Shown here: in pieces, positions 47,750-59,103 of the stretch
How the letters are laid out: the number at the start of each line of letters is the position of its first letter
How positions within the stretch are numbered: the first letter of the stretch is position 1
Assembly: GCA_029204225.1 (NCBI GenBank)
Contig: CM055092.1
Coordinates: 77,666,201 to 77,730,200 of the forward strand
DNA from: Diphasiastrum complanatum
Lineage: Eukaryota > Streptophyta > Lycopodiopsida > Lycopodiales > Lycopodiaceae
Direction: 5' to 3'
DNA length: 64,000 nt
Made by a program: the position numbers and the translations under genes
Notes under the pieces: model-generated
Databases searched by the model: none
The model's input: the letters and a program-made list of their open reading frames with translations, nothing else
What the model was told of the DNA's origin: nothing

Positions 47750-47802
<53 letters not shown>
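47737..47802. repeat. C24 homopolymer followed by (TC)n
   Basis: Twenty-four consecutive C residues run directly into about 21 TC units, 120 bp upstream of the putative 3' splice site. The run could form i-motif or G-quadruplex structures and is also prone to sequencing error. Confidence 0.95.
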
Positions 47803-47804
<2 letters not shown>

Positions 47805-47925
47805 GTGCATGAGCACGTGCACTCACAAGTGCTCTTCGTAAGAATTGTCTTGAACTCTGCAAAATTGTTACTAAATTTAACAATATCCTTGCTCAATTTA
47901 TCTCTCAGTTTCTTCTTTTCAGGTT

Positions 47926-47976
47926 ATGATCTACAACGGCTGGTTAATCTTTCAGCGTCTTATTTTCATGGTATGA
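47926..47976 (+). promoter_or_regulatory. Upstream ORF in the TLC gene leader
   Basis: If the acceptor at 47922 is used, the first ATG of exon 2 (47926) opens a 16-codon ORF ending at TGA 47974-47976, well before the main start. It could reduce translation of the main ORF. This depends on the inferred splice. Confidence 0.4.
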
Positions 47977-48017
47977 GCAGTTTACAAAGGTCAATTTGTA
48001 CACTTCCAGATCTTGCA

Positions 48018-48215
48018 GCTAAAGTGGCCCAACATGCTCACTGGAAGTTGGCATCTGTTATCACTTTCAAACACACAGGCTCAGTGAGTGAGGCTAGCTA
48101 AAAGTGGCCCAACATGCTCACTGGAACTTGGAATCATTGATGGCTTTTAACACACAGGCTCAGTAAAAGAGGCTAAGCTATCTCAAGCTCAGTAAAAGAG
48201 GCTAAGCTATCTCAA
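48018..48215 (+). repeat. Two sets of tandem duplications in the TLC gene 5'UTR
   Basis: A ~77-bp unit starting GCTAAAGTGGCCCAACATGC occurs at 48018 and 48096. A perfect 29-bp unit starting GCTCAGTAAAAGAGGC occurs at 48158-48186 and 48187-48215. The A of the start codon is the last base of the second 29-bp unit. Confidence 0.92.
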
Positions 48216-48970
48216 TGGCGTTTGAATTGAGCAGTTTCATCCCAAAGGAATCGATTTTCTTCAAATCACTTGCCTTGTTTGTGGCAACCTACATACTTGC
48301 CTACTTTGTGCTGTTTTCTAAATGGACTTACAAGAAGAGATTTGAGGCGGCAAGCTGCTTTTTGTCAATTGTTCATGCCCCTGCTGCTACCATTCTGGCT
48401 ACTTATGATTTGGTTACAACTGCATGGGAACTGGATGCAGCAAATACGACTTTCCAGAACCGGGTTATGGAGTTCAGTCTTGCTTATTTCCTTGGGGATT
48501 TGGTCCATTTTTTGTTTGCAGCCCCGGATGACTATCTCTTCATACTTCACCATGCTGCCACATCAACTTATATTATGTCATGTCGTTATTACACACTTCA
48601 TGGTGCCAAATCAGTTATGGCCCTACTTGCAGCTGGTGAGGTAACAAGTCCTATCCAAAATGTGTGGGCTTTATGCCGAATGGCGAGGGATAGCTCGCCC
48701 ATTGCGAGGCAAATTTATATCTTTCTTTCTCCTATCTTCACTGTAGTGTTTACGTTCTTCAGGCTCTTAGTAGGGCCATTTATCATCTATAAGATCAGCG
48801 AATTTTACATACAAGGTACGGCAACTACGGTGATACCAGGATGGCTTTCCTTCTGCTGGATGCTTAAAAGTTCTATTGCAATTTTTGGAAGTTTTGTGTG
48901 GGTTTACAAGTTGTGGAAGGGATTGGTTCGACTTTACATTGGAAAAGTTAGCACCAAAAAGGTAGTGTGA
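48215..48970 (+). CDS. TLC-domain membrane protein
   Basis: This 251-residue polytopic membrane protein is encoded without introns. The TLC family (TRAM, LAG1, CLN8) acts in the ER or related membranes on lipids. This one resembles the small plant TLC/TMEM56-like proteins rather than ceramide synthases, since it is short and lacks a homeobox-like domain. Hydrophobic segments lie at about residues 17-35, 47-65, 85-102, 130-146, 168-190 and 211-231. The family's conserved His pair is present in FILHHAATS (H112-H113), as is the conserved acidic residue in LAAGEVTSPIQNVW (E142). The C-terminus KKVV fits a dilysine (KKxx) ER-retrieval signal. The start is the first ATG of a clean frame and lies just after a tandem-repeated leader. 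This is the one gene here with an undamaged frame. Exact substrate unknown. Confidence 0.93.
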   Translation: MAFELSSFIPKESIFFKSLALFVATYILAYFVLFSKWTYKKRFEAASCFLSIVHAPAATILATYDLVTTAWELDAANTTFQNRVMEFSLAYFLGDLVHFLFAAPDDYLFILHHAATSTYIMSCRYYTLHGAKSVMALLAAGEVTSPIQNVWALCRMARDSSPIARQIYIFLSPIFTVVFTFFRLLVGPFIIYKISEFYIQGTATTVIPGWLSFCWMLKSSIAIFGSFVWVYKLWKGLVRLYIGKVSTKKVV

Positions 48971-49242
48971 TTCTGCAATGGTGTTACTGGCTGGGGTTTG
49001 TTGAGGCGATCAAGGACAATTTTTAAATCAGAAATTCAAATTTTTGCAAAATTCATCAGCATTCTATTATGTATTTTGAAGTACTTTTATGTTATTGCTC
49101 CTGTGTCCACCAGTGTCACTTGCTTTGATTATATCATGCATGCAAATACAATATCCTCAAAGTGGTGCCACTTGCTGCTACTTGAAAGTTGATGTTGTTC
49201 TGTTCAGTTGATGCACGGAATTCCCTGGGGCAACTTCCAGCT

Positions 49243-49248
49243 AATAAA
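49243..49248 (+). terminator. Polyadenylation-signal candidate for the TLC gene
   Basis: AATAAA lies 273 bp after the stop codon, in an otherwise T-rich 3' region. Confidence 0.5.
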
Positions 49249-49259
49249 ATCTGCATGCT

Positions 49260-52200
49260 ACCTAAACTTTCTTTCAAAGGTAAAGGGGGGACACATTCTA
49301 TTTGAGAAATATCTAAGAAGCATTCTAGTTGCCTTTATGTAATCTTCTCGCTTATATTTGGGCTACTGAGTAGTGATTATTGTTTCTTAGTTTGGTTCTT
49401 GACTAGTTTTGTTTTCCTATAGAAGACTTGCAATTTTCTTGGTGTTGTCCTTGGTGCTCTAATGTTAATGGCCAATATAGGGCTGGCGTTTTTCATTAAT
49501 AAGTAGCTTTGGTCCTTTCATGCAGCATAACTATTGTCAGTACCACAAACATTCCCAGTCAATAGCAGGACCAAGTTTTAGTGATTGATATTTTTTTGTG
49601 GCATGTTCTACAATCTTAAACAGATAGAAAATCCTTACGGTTTTATGTTTCCAGCAGATTTGCCTCTTCTCGGGAAAAGATGGGCATCCCACCTCATTTA
49701 CTTCTCTGGTGCATGAAGGGGTTGCATAGGAAGCCTGATGGTTTTTGACAACTTCAACATTTCCTGCTTTTGGAAGCAATGCCTCGGATTGCTTCTGGGA
49801 TTCTGATTGGATATTGCTTCACTGTAGGCAAGTTCGATACACCTGTAGACATTACTATACTTATCTTTTCAATCTAGTCCTTTACATGTGTCCTACTGTA
49901 GCCGAGTGGGATGGGTCTCCTACTGTACCCTTGGTGGAATAGAGTTTGCTCCAACCTGGCTAGGCTACCTGTTAAATGTCTCCCATAGCAACAAGCTAGC
50001 TGCTAAATTGATGTCAATGAAAAAAACAAGATAGTTTGAGTTTGCTCCTAGGCCACAATACTAAATGTTGTACTTAGCTGCTTGAAAAGAATATTTTGGA
50101 TAGTGTAGGTTTGAAAGTGGTCCTTTTGCTGTCTGGAGTTCAGACAAGACTTAGGAACTTTCATGAGCTCACTTTAGCCCCTCTTTGTGTTAGCCATAAA
50201 ATAATATCTTGCAAAAGCACAATTATGTGATGATAACTTCATTTGTATCTATAGATATGCAAACCTCTGTGATCGCATGTGTGGAGTCTATGATGCTATA
50301 CGTGACCATTCAAGCCATTCAAGTATTATGGACGATGCCTAATTTGCACAAGTGGCCTCTCAGGCTTCAAGAACAGAAGCCATGTGAGACCATTAAGTTA
50401 TAATGTGGAACCTGCATAGCCATGAATGACTTCTGAAGTGGCTTCAATAACCATGTGTGTGTCAAGCATGGTAACTCGTGAGCTTCATTATGGTAGAGTA
50501 AAATGTTGGACATACACATGTAATTAGAGTTTTCACTACATCACACTATTTAAACAATAGATCTAGCTAGCATCATGTGCATTAAGATATTGTTCTACCA
50601 ATTTTGAAAATGTCAGAATCCTACACCACAATCTACCTCGCTTGGAACGAACAATGTGAAATTTGTTCAATTAAAAGTCCGTGTACTATTGGTAAGATTT
50701 TGATGCCAAATTTAGTCAAGACAATTGGGAGAAAATAGACACCAAGAGCTAGGACATGCATTTCCATGCCCTTGAAAAAATAGAGAGAATCTGAATTTGA
50801 AGAGGAAAGCAGCCCCTTTGATTGACTCTCTATAGAGGATTTGAATCTTAGAAAGGCAGGATGAAACCCTCTTTCGGGATTCTTGAAGTTGTTACACTAT
50901 GATCTACACAAGTTACTCTCAAGCACTTAAATACAAATACTGTGAAAAAAGATCTTAAACCAACAATATCAACAATCCTTGCACAAGAGAATGGAGAATA
51001 CAAGCTGAACTACTATAGTGGAAAATGATTAGCCAAGCTCCTCGATTTAACAAAATATATCCCCACTGCTGAATTGATGGCAGAGAATGATTAATAGGTG
51101 TAAATTAATTGCTGATTTGTTGAAACATAGAGGACTATTAAAGTCCAAGCTTGTAATATAGGTGCAATGCCAAAATAACTCAATCTAGATGCTTAAGCTA
51201 AAAGCAAGAAGATAGTGGAGAATATAGTTGTGCCTTGTGCATGCAAATTAATAACATAACTCGTGCCATTCATGAGTATAAGCAAATAATGCTATTGGTA
51301 ATAACTCGTGCCATTCATGAGTATAAGCAAATAATGCGATTGGTACATTGAAAGAGTACAAACGTAAGGGAGCATTCATGAGCAAGCAAAGCACAGGTCA
51401 ATACTATCAATAAGTACGTACAATGTTTGTTTGGGCAAAAATTATTGACATATTTTAGAACATTTGAGATTGTATAAAAGAAAGAATGCAATGGACAAAG
51501 AAAATTGACAAATATACAAAATGAGGTTCATGTTAATGAAGTAAAGAAGCTCACAATTTTTGAAAAATAATAGATTGTGACCTTTAGGTAAGACTTTTAC
51601 GATCATTAACCCATACAACTGATGGAACAGGCTTGCTGTCAGATCAGAACATTCACACAAGAAACAGAGAAAACAGTAGACAAGAAAGAAGTGTAATCGA
51701 AGCAAAAGGAAATACACGAGAGCACGATCATTCATTCAAAAAAAGTGTCTTATACATACATCTCTGTTCATATCAATAGCCTACTTAATGACTCAGGGTC
51801 GTGACACTAACCACGCCTCAGCGACACTAACCACAGCTTAGTAATTTTCTAACTAATTGTCTATATCTTTTAACCTTCTGCCGACGTGGCATAAGAGAAA
51901 GCAAAAAATACTAGCATATTTTGTGATTGCAATTTATCAACAACTATACAAGGGTTTGCCCCATAAGCTTGGGAGGCTAGGAAATCAGGGAAAGAGTACA
52001 AGGGTAATGAAGTGTCATCATATTCGGCTACAAGAGTAAGATTGTACGTAGTCCACTTATGAGAAAAATCACTATGACATATATTTTATACCACTTGGAT
52101 GCATGAAAGAAAGACAGCCTAAGAAAGACAATTGTCAATTATGTGGAGCATCCATGGGTGTCCTCAAACAACTCAACTCAAATTATAATAAGTTTTTGGA

Positions 52201-52529
52201 TTGAAGCAAGTGCCAACAATACACTGCCATAAGATACAAGAATTGAAACATGAAGCTTAGCTCAAGTCTTAGACAAAGTTGACTGACTCCATTACACTTA
52301 GCAAACTAAGTAGCAGAGCTATTAAAAACAATACGTGGTTGCCAACTTTAATAGTAGGCACACATCACATTAGTTCATGAGAAAAGTAACAACACACAAT
52401 GCCTCCTTTGAGAGAGAGAACCACCTACATATCTAATAGCAATGGAAGCATAAAAGCTACATATTGAGCTACTAAAAGAAAGCAGCCAAAGCAAGTTCCA
52501 AGCACTTGACTATTTTGTTACCTTTGAAA
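49260..52529. other. Intergenic DNA, no gene seen
   Basis: Short frames only. No recognisable protein, tRNA or rRNA similarity. Confidence 0.55.
51258..51347. repeat. Two 45-bp tandem units
   Basis: TAACTCGTGCCATTCATGAG through AATGCTATTGGTA is repeated once, with one mismatch (AATGCGATTGGTA). Confidence 0.92.
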
Positions 52530-53945
52530 TATACAGTACAGTCTGTAGAGCTAGTTTCGAATCCATGATCGATTAAGAGTGTGTTGATTCGATGGAACTA
52601 CGCTCTAGATGATTGCTTCAGACTGTACAAAGCTTTATGGAGTTTGCATACATGATCTTCTCAACCATTGAGGATGTAACATTCTGGCTGGATCATATAG
52701 ATATCCTCCTTGACAACTCCATTGAGGAATGTTGTTTGTAGATCTTGTGTACCTCAAGATTCGCTGCAGCAGCATACGAAAATTGCAATTGAATGGAGGT
52801 GTGCTTGACGACTGGGCTGAAAGTTTCGAAGTAGTCGATATTGGGAATCTGTGTACCACGAGTCGAGCTTTCCTTTTATTGATACTGCCATGTGCATTAT
52901 CTTTTATCTTGAAGATTCATTAGTTCGGTGATAGTCCATGTATTGTTCCTCAGCAATGAGTTGTACTCCTTATCCATTGCTTCTTTCTAGAGATTTGAAT
53001 CTGTCTGTGACATCGCTTCCTCAACTATGGTTGGCTCATGAATAGAATAGTGAGCGAACTCATCAATGTACCGAACAGGCTAAGTTCGAATTCGAGTTGA
53101 TCTTCTGGCTGCGAAACTTGACTTTGTGTCAGCTGATTTGGGTGCTCTTGAGTTGCAGCTTCTTCTTCTTATTATGGGTTTGACTGTACATAGTGACTAC
53201 TAGAAGGAATATAAATTGTCTGCCGAAAAAGAATTAGTTATCAGGGCAGAAATTGTAGACTGCATTTGGTCCTTGCCCTTCCCTGTTAATAAAAACTTTA
53301 CATGTTTCTATATTGTACAATCTATACATTCCATCAGAAGCACAGTAGCCAACAAAAATAGTTTTGAACGAATGCTCATCTAGTTTCTTTTTGTTGTCCT
53401 TTGGGACATGAGCATAGGCGGTGCATCCGAATACTCTCAAATGCTTCAATAAAGACTTAAATTCTGTCCAGACTTCATGAGAGGTTTTGCTGTCAGGGAG
53501 GCCTTTAGTTATACATCGATTCTGCATGTGAGTTGCTATCAAAACATGTTGCTAGAACGATTTGGGCAACGAAGCATGAGTTATCATGCATTTGGTAGAC
53601 TTGAATAAGGTCTTCTTCCTTTCTGCCAGTCCATTCGACTATGGAAAATAGGAAGCAACAAACTGTTGCTCGATGTCGTTGGCTGAGCAGTAGTCTTTGA
53701 ATTTGTTTGAGATGTATTCACCGTCGTTGTCGCTCCTTAGTGCTTTAATCTTCTTGCTTGTCTGTAACTCAGCATTTTCCTTGTACTTCTCGAAGAATTC
53801 GAAAGCTTCAAATTTGTGCTTCTGAAAATATACAACAGTTCTTTTAGAATAGTCATCTATAAAAGTAATAAAGAATTTTTCACCAAGGAATGATGGTGTT
53901 TGCATTGGGCCACATATATCAGTATGTACAATGTATAGCAAATCT
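52530..53945 (-). pseudogene. Copia integrase and reverse-transcriptase fragments
   Basis: The integrase core reads VHTDICGPMQTPS and FITFIDDYSKRTVVYF with the second acidic residue in IKALRSDNDGEYISN (53941-53639). The next part has HEVWTEFKSLLKHLRVFG (53542-53234). Reverse transcriptase begins MDKEYNSLLRNNTWTITEL (about 52990-52935), then IDYFETFSPVVKHTS and TTFLNGVVKEDIYMIQPE (about 52740-52690), then HKALYSLKQSSRA. Frames shift repeatedly and the YVDD box is not reached. Gag and protease are missing: the integrase follows almost directly after the primer-site region at 54.0-54.1 kb. Confidence 0.88.
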
Positions 53946-54024
53946 TTAGATATGTGTTCTTGATTCGACTTAAATGGCCTTCTTGCTTCCTTTTGATATA
54001 TCTAAATGCTTCGATACCAAGCTA

Positions 54025-54098
54025 AAGCTCTGATACCATTTTGGTATAAGATTAAGAATCAGACAAAGCTCTGATATAATGTTGTAGCTCTGATACCA
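54025..54098 (-). repeat. Threefold repeat of the primer-binding-site motif
   Basis: AAGCTCTGATACCATTTTGG, AAGCTCTGATATAATGTTG and TAGCTCTGATACCATGTTG follow each other at ~30-bp spacing. The last one (54087-54098, TGGTATCAGAGC on the minus strand) sits at the LTR boundary and is the likely true primer site. Confidence 0.8.
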
Positions 54099-55016
54099 TG
54101 TTGGGATTTGAAGAAGCAATGCCCATTGTATCAGTGAGAAACGAGCGGAATCCTCAGTACATGTAGTTATGTCTGTCGTATTCAGATCATATTCGAACGA
54201 ATCGAAATCTGTCTTACTTGATCACAACTTTGAAGTCACTGGATCGAAAGACTCGATTCCATAGCCATGCACGAATTAACAGAGTTATAGATTTAGATTT
54301 TATGTGCGAAATCATAAAGCATCGAGGCGATTAGAACAACAAATTCGACTTATGCTATCAGTCACACGATCAGTTTAATCTATGAATAATTTATCTGCAA
54401 GCATGAATCTATTTGAACATGAATAAAATAAGCATTCAATATGAACATACACGACTCGAATCATGGAACGAATATTAATTAGTCGTGAATCATAACAATA
54501 TGAATGTAGACAGAGTCACGTTCTTTCTAAGACAATACTTTTCATAAGAGAAAGAACAGAACAATTGTGCTCTAGATGTTCAACAATTCTAGCATTGTTG
54601 ATTCAGCCATTAACCTTACAAATGAGAAGTTGATGGGTATTTGTATAGATGGCTAGCTAATTAAAAGAATGATTAATCTGTACGTTGAAAATTAAATTTA
54701 TCCACTACGTGCTGTTGTCAGTTGCTTTTGGACAGTATTTGAGTTCGTTGGAGATCATGCCCGGTCGTGACGATGATATAGTTGAGCTGCCTTTTGATCA
54801 ACTCGACCTCGAATATATTTGAGAGTGATAGATGACCAACTATGAGCTCGAAACAGTCAAGGTTGTCCCAAATAGAAAATATTCGAGGTGGCAGAATGGG
54901 TAAGTGGCTAAGGTGGTCGAAAACTTTCATGTCGTCAGGACTTTGTCACGAATTTCTTTGTATTTTGGCAGATTGTTAGAAAACAAGTGTAAATCTGCAA
55001 AGTGTGCAACTGTACA
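54099..55016 (-). repeat. Probable 5' LTR of the 52.5-54.1 kb Copia element
   Basis: It starts TGTTGGGATTTG beside the primer site. The far end is set at TGTACA near 55016 only from the terminal CA and is uncertain, because no second LTR is present to compare. Confidence 0.5.
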
Positions 55017-57333
55017 GGTATTTACAATAGTTAGTGAATGAATCTAGATTAGAAGAAGGATAGGGATGGAGAGGAATGGAATCCAACATGCTAAATTTCA
55101 AAGCTCAAGTGGAAAGCCACTTTCTAATGAGCATCTTGAAGCTGTAAATACTCAACAAGTTAGAAAAATTGAAAATATATACATAGAAGATCAAAGACTT
55201 TTTTTGACCCCTAAATATCAAAATAGATTTTGACCCTAGCTTGGCTCGACGAATTGAATCGAATCTAACCTATTTCAGCTTGATACTTGTTTCGACCCTA
55301 CAGCTATTTTCAATCCGATACTTGTTTTGACCTGGCACCTTTTTCGATATTGTCAACCATTCCAACCGCATTGCAATCAGAGGACGATGTTGACAATTCA
55401 TCTACCATGTACATTCTGAGTACTATATACAACGATCGCTACCTAACATAGAATAGATCAAATAGAGCTAATAAAGGTATATAATCATCCTCACTTGTAT
55501 TTAGTCACTGATCCACATTGATCATCAAAATTGTATATATCAGTAGGTAGAATATCAATGTGTGGGAAGCAATCAATCAATGATCAAGCACAGAAGCATT
55601 TTTGAAAACTCATGCAATAGAAGCTTGCGCTTCATGCATATGTACTTTGATCTATTCCTTTCAATTTTGATTCAATCAAGAGTGCAATTTTTTCTCACTT
55701 CTGTCCTATTTTGCATTGATGTACAAATTAATTTTTCTTCAATCTTACTAGTCATCTGACACACTACCAATCCACCATCAAGCTCACGTAGTCACATTCT
55801 GCTGCCGGTAACTTGGAGTATTCACTCTAAGTGAATCGATCCAAAGCTTCTCCTATGGACATCCAATCATCCACCATACGATTTTTGACAATAAAAAGTA
55901 TACCGTAAGGCTCTCACTAGTGTATGCTTGATTTTGGTAATATAGCTACATACTACTGGTGTGATCCCTCTCTCCTATTTAGTTTGATTGATCCATAGCT
56001 TGGGGGCTAGATCCAATTGATGTAGGTTTGGTTGGGTTGGTTTATCCACCATCCAATTCTCTTTTGTTTCCTTGGTTCAATTGTCGAATTTTGGATCCTT
56101 GGTTTTGAACTTGAAAGATAGAATAAGATGGATAGATTTATTCTTGATTAAGGAGTTGTTCATGATGTAGACCAAATGACATTTCGATAAAATAGCAAGA
56201 AAAAGCTGGATACTCAAGTGAACATGGAAGTGTTTAGGAAAAAAAAAGTTGAAAGAGTGCTAGAGGAAATTGGGTTGGCCTAACCACCAAAGCTAGAAAG
56301 TTAAAATCTATCTAATGTACTAGAAAAAAAAAGTAGGTGAAAATCTACCATTAGTCCAAGTGTGGAGTCTAGTAGATGAATGACATAGGTTCAAAACATC
56401 CACCATATTAAAACCATTTACAAACCAGTCCCAAGCAAGTCTAAATTCAATTTTCACTAATTTACATAAAACACTAAGTGAATCATCACCTTATCTTGGA
56501 AATCAAGTATATAATAATAGTTCAAAAAATTTCTACAAAAATTTTGTAGAGAATTTATAATTCTTTCGGGTATGTATACCCTTAGAATTTCTAAAAATTT
56601 TAAAGCATAACCAATTCAACTACCTAAAATCTCTTGAAAATCCATCAAGACTTATAAAAGATCTAAGCAACTTATACAAGATGTCAGCAACTTCTTGAAT
56701 CTTAATCAATCTCTTTCTCCATAGAGATTGAGTTGGTTTATTTCTCTGGATATATTTTGTGGATTTCTTTTCAAGTGTCAATGTACACAAAACCCCAGTG
56801 GACATTCAAAACAAAAAAATATTGAAATTATATACAATGATGCAGTTTTAACATGTGTTGAGGTGGAAGAGAATGGAGTCTAAATCACATCAGGCGAGAA
56901 CTATTGCTCCTACAAGATGATATACTTTCAGACTTCAGATTTATTTTCAATGGTAAACTCGTAAGTAACTATAAACCCTCGATTCTTTATGAATAGTTTC
57001 TATCAAAACTTTCTCATACAATCTCTATACTTATTGTAACTCACTTTGTATTAGTTTTATGCAGGTACGTAAAAGACAAGAGCTCGAGATCAAATGCAGA
57101 GATATTGTCGAAACAATCCAACTTATGGAAGAGCACTGAGATTTACTATCAGCAAATACATGTCAATCATCATGTCTTTTTATCAATCTAGAAAATTGCA
57201 TTCTAGTATTAATTACACTGTGGACAGAACTTGATTGTAAAAATCTATATTGATGTCAATAAAAATCCCATAAACGGGTTGTTTACATGTAAGATTGTAT
57301 CTTTTTTTAGGCTGTTAAGGCAGGAGCACCTTG
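55017..57333. other. AT-rich intergenic DNA, no gene seen
   Basis: Only short unsupported frames. The left border of element copy R is not recognisable in this stretch. Confidence 0.5.
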
Positions 57334-59103
57334 CTATTTTGGGCGCTTGATTTCAGGCATAATGCTTGCACCGTTTTGTACATAAGTTCTGATCATTTCT
57401 TGCCGAAACCTATATACATCGTCGGGAGTGTACGACTCAAGAGTGAACTGTCATCACAAAACACGTGAATCAGCAAATCACAAACAATAATAATAAAGAA
57501 ATAAGAATTAGAATGAAAGGAACTACAAATGAACAAAATATTACCTTTTCAATATCTACATCGACTTGTAAATTATACCACTCAAAAAAGAGCTTTGTAT
57601 TGTACATGACGAACCATGCACAACTAAAAGCGTCCCTTTGCTGTACACACTGCATATATAAAACGAAAACTAGTAATATTATGATAGAAAATATATTTAT
57701 GCTATGATGATAGATTTAGACTAAAAAAATACATGCATATCAGAGATAAATTGTATATACATTGAGAGATTTAATGGTTATCTCTCCAATTGAGGCCGCC
57801 ATTGTCGGTATTTCCCAAACGACATCAGGAAATAGAGAATCAAATTCTCTATGTGTATTATTAGCTGAGTTTACTTTTACACAGAGAAAATTTGATACTT
57901 CCTTCTTATTTATCTTCACAGAAAGAATGTTCAGGCTCCAATGCCGATTGCAATAATCAAAATAAAAATTAGAATCCATTTGAACAGGAGTAATCATCCA
58001 AATTAAAGCAACAAAAGCAAACTAGCAATCCTTACTTATTCTCATATGGAATCAGATAAAATTTCACCACTGGACTGCATTTGATGAAATGGGACTGACA
58101 ACAAGCACTACACCCTGAGAATCAGAACTAATACTATGCTGCAAAGAGTTTCCGCCGGCTTCTATAATAACATCTGTAATCTCAAATGTTTTTTCTTTCA
58201 ACTTTGCACAAAAGTTGGGACCTAATGTATAGCTTCTATTTGAATCTGGAAGAAAGAAATCAAAATAATTGCCGAGCTGATCAATTTTATCAACTAAGTA
58301 AGCCTCGTATTGGTTATAGTGGTTAAAATCAAAATAAACCTGGTTCGGATCGTATGGAATTCTGACAAAAAGATTATGTACAAGGAGAGAAAGAGATGTA
58401 GATACAATATTTACAGATTTTTCAGTTATTTTATCAAGCTCCTCTTGGGTTATCATCACTTTTGGTGAAGAAACCTTCTGAGGAGCTGGACGAATAACAT
58501 GAGGAGGAGAGGATGATTTTGGGTCTGAATCAGATTCTCCAGCATCTGATTCAGAGCTTAAAAAAATGTGGGGTCTCTTGCCAGGGATAACTCTAGCAGA
58601 AAGAGGAGCAGCTGGCCTTCGAGATCCAGCTTTCTTTGGGACAGCCTACTTTCTTTTCCTCCTTGAGATAGTTGGCAAGTCAGTTCTACCCAGAGGTAGG
58701 TCTCTAGAGGTGTTGGTGTTATCCAGATGAAGATTTGAATAATGTTCCCGAAGTCGTTTGAGAATAACAAAATCTTTAGGCATGATGGTAACACGCTTAC
58801 CATACATGACCAAAAGACTAGAATCCTCAAAAAACTGGGACAAAAAGTCTTCTACAGCACTCTGTAAGGCCTGCATGGCTGTCATGGCAAAACAAACATC
58901 AAGCCCAAGTGACAGGGTGACATTTCTAACAAAGGCCGAAAGAAGCTCTAGGGATCAACAATTCAGTTGGTCTCTGGAGTCCTTTTATCTCCCTCAGTCA
59001 GAACTGCTTTTTTGCCACGTCTACAACTAGTACTAGGGGGAACACGGGCATGGGATGGCTGTACAGAGGTAATGGCATGGGCAGTGGATTTCGTCCTAGC
59101 CAT
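57334..59103 (-). pseudogene. Histone H3-like / Ulp1 (C48) cysteine peptidase fusion (element copy R)
   Basis: The N-terminus MARTKSTA (ATG at 59103) mimics the H3 tail. Helix N is LREIKGLQRPTELLIPRASF (H3: [20 protein letters not shown]), reached by a frameshift near 59000 and left by another near 58940. Then come AMTAMQALQSAVEDFLSQFF, EDSSLLVMYG and the exact H3 motif KRVTIMPKD. A basic, Ser/Glu-rich linker follows, crossed by an in-frame TAG near 58648, and then a 130-residue unassigned domain (ITQEELDKITEKSVN). The C-terminal exons form a Ulp1-like peptidase. The His motif is NRHWSLNIL (exon to 57761), the Asp candidate REFDSLF, and the Gln and Cys motif QQRDAFSCAWFVMYN (exon 57649-57545). 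The last exon (57447-57334) has YTPDDVYRFRQEM. C48 peptidases process SUMO. The intron between 58064 and 58000 is unclear. Probably a recent pseudogene. Confidence 0.8.

Larger units (their letters stand above)
43634..47922 (+). other. Putative 4.3-kb 5'UTR intron of the TLC-domain gene
   Basis: Donor CAG|GTATGC and acceptor TTTCTTCTTTTCAG|GT, preceded by a pyrimidine-rich stretch (47855-47920). The intron holds two microsatellites, a C24 run and a region of unassigned open frames (46440-47640), so it has probably collected repeats. Confidence 0.5.

Noticed and set aside
54099-54960. Minus-strand frame at 54718-54930 as a gene
   Set aside because: It is within the probable LTR and has no recognisable motif.
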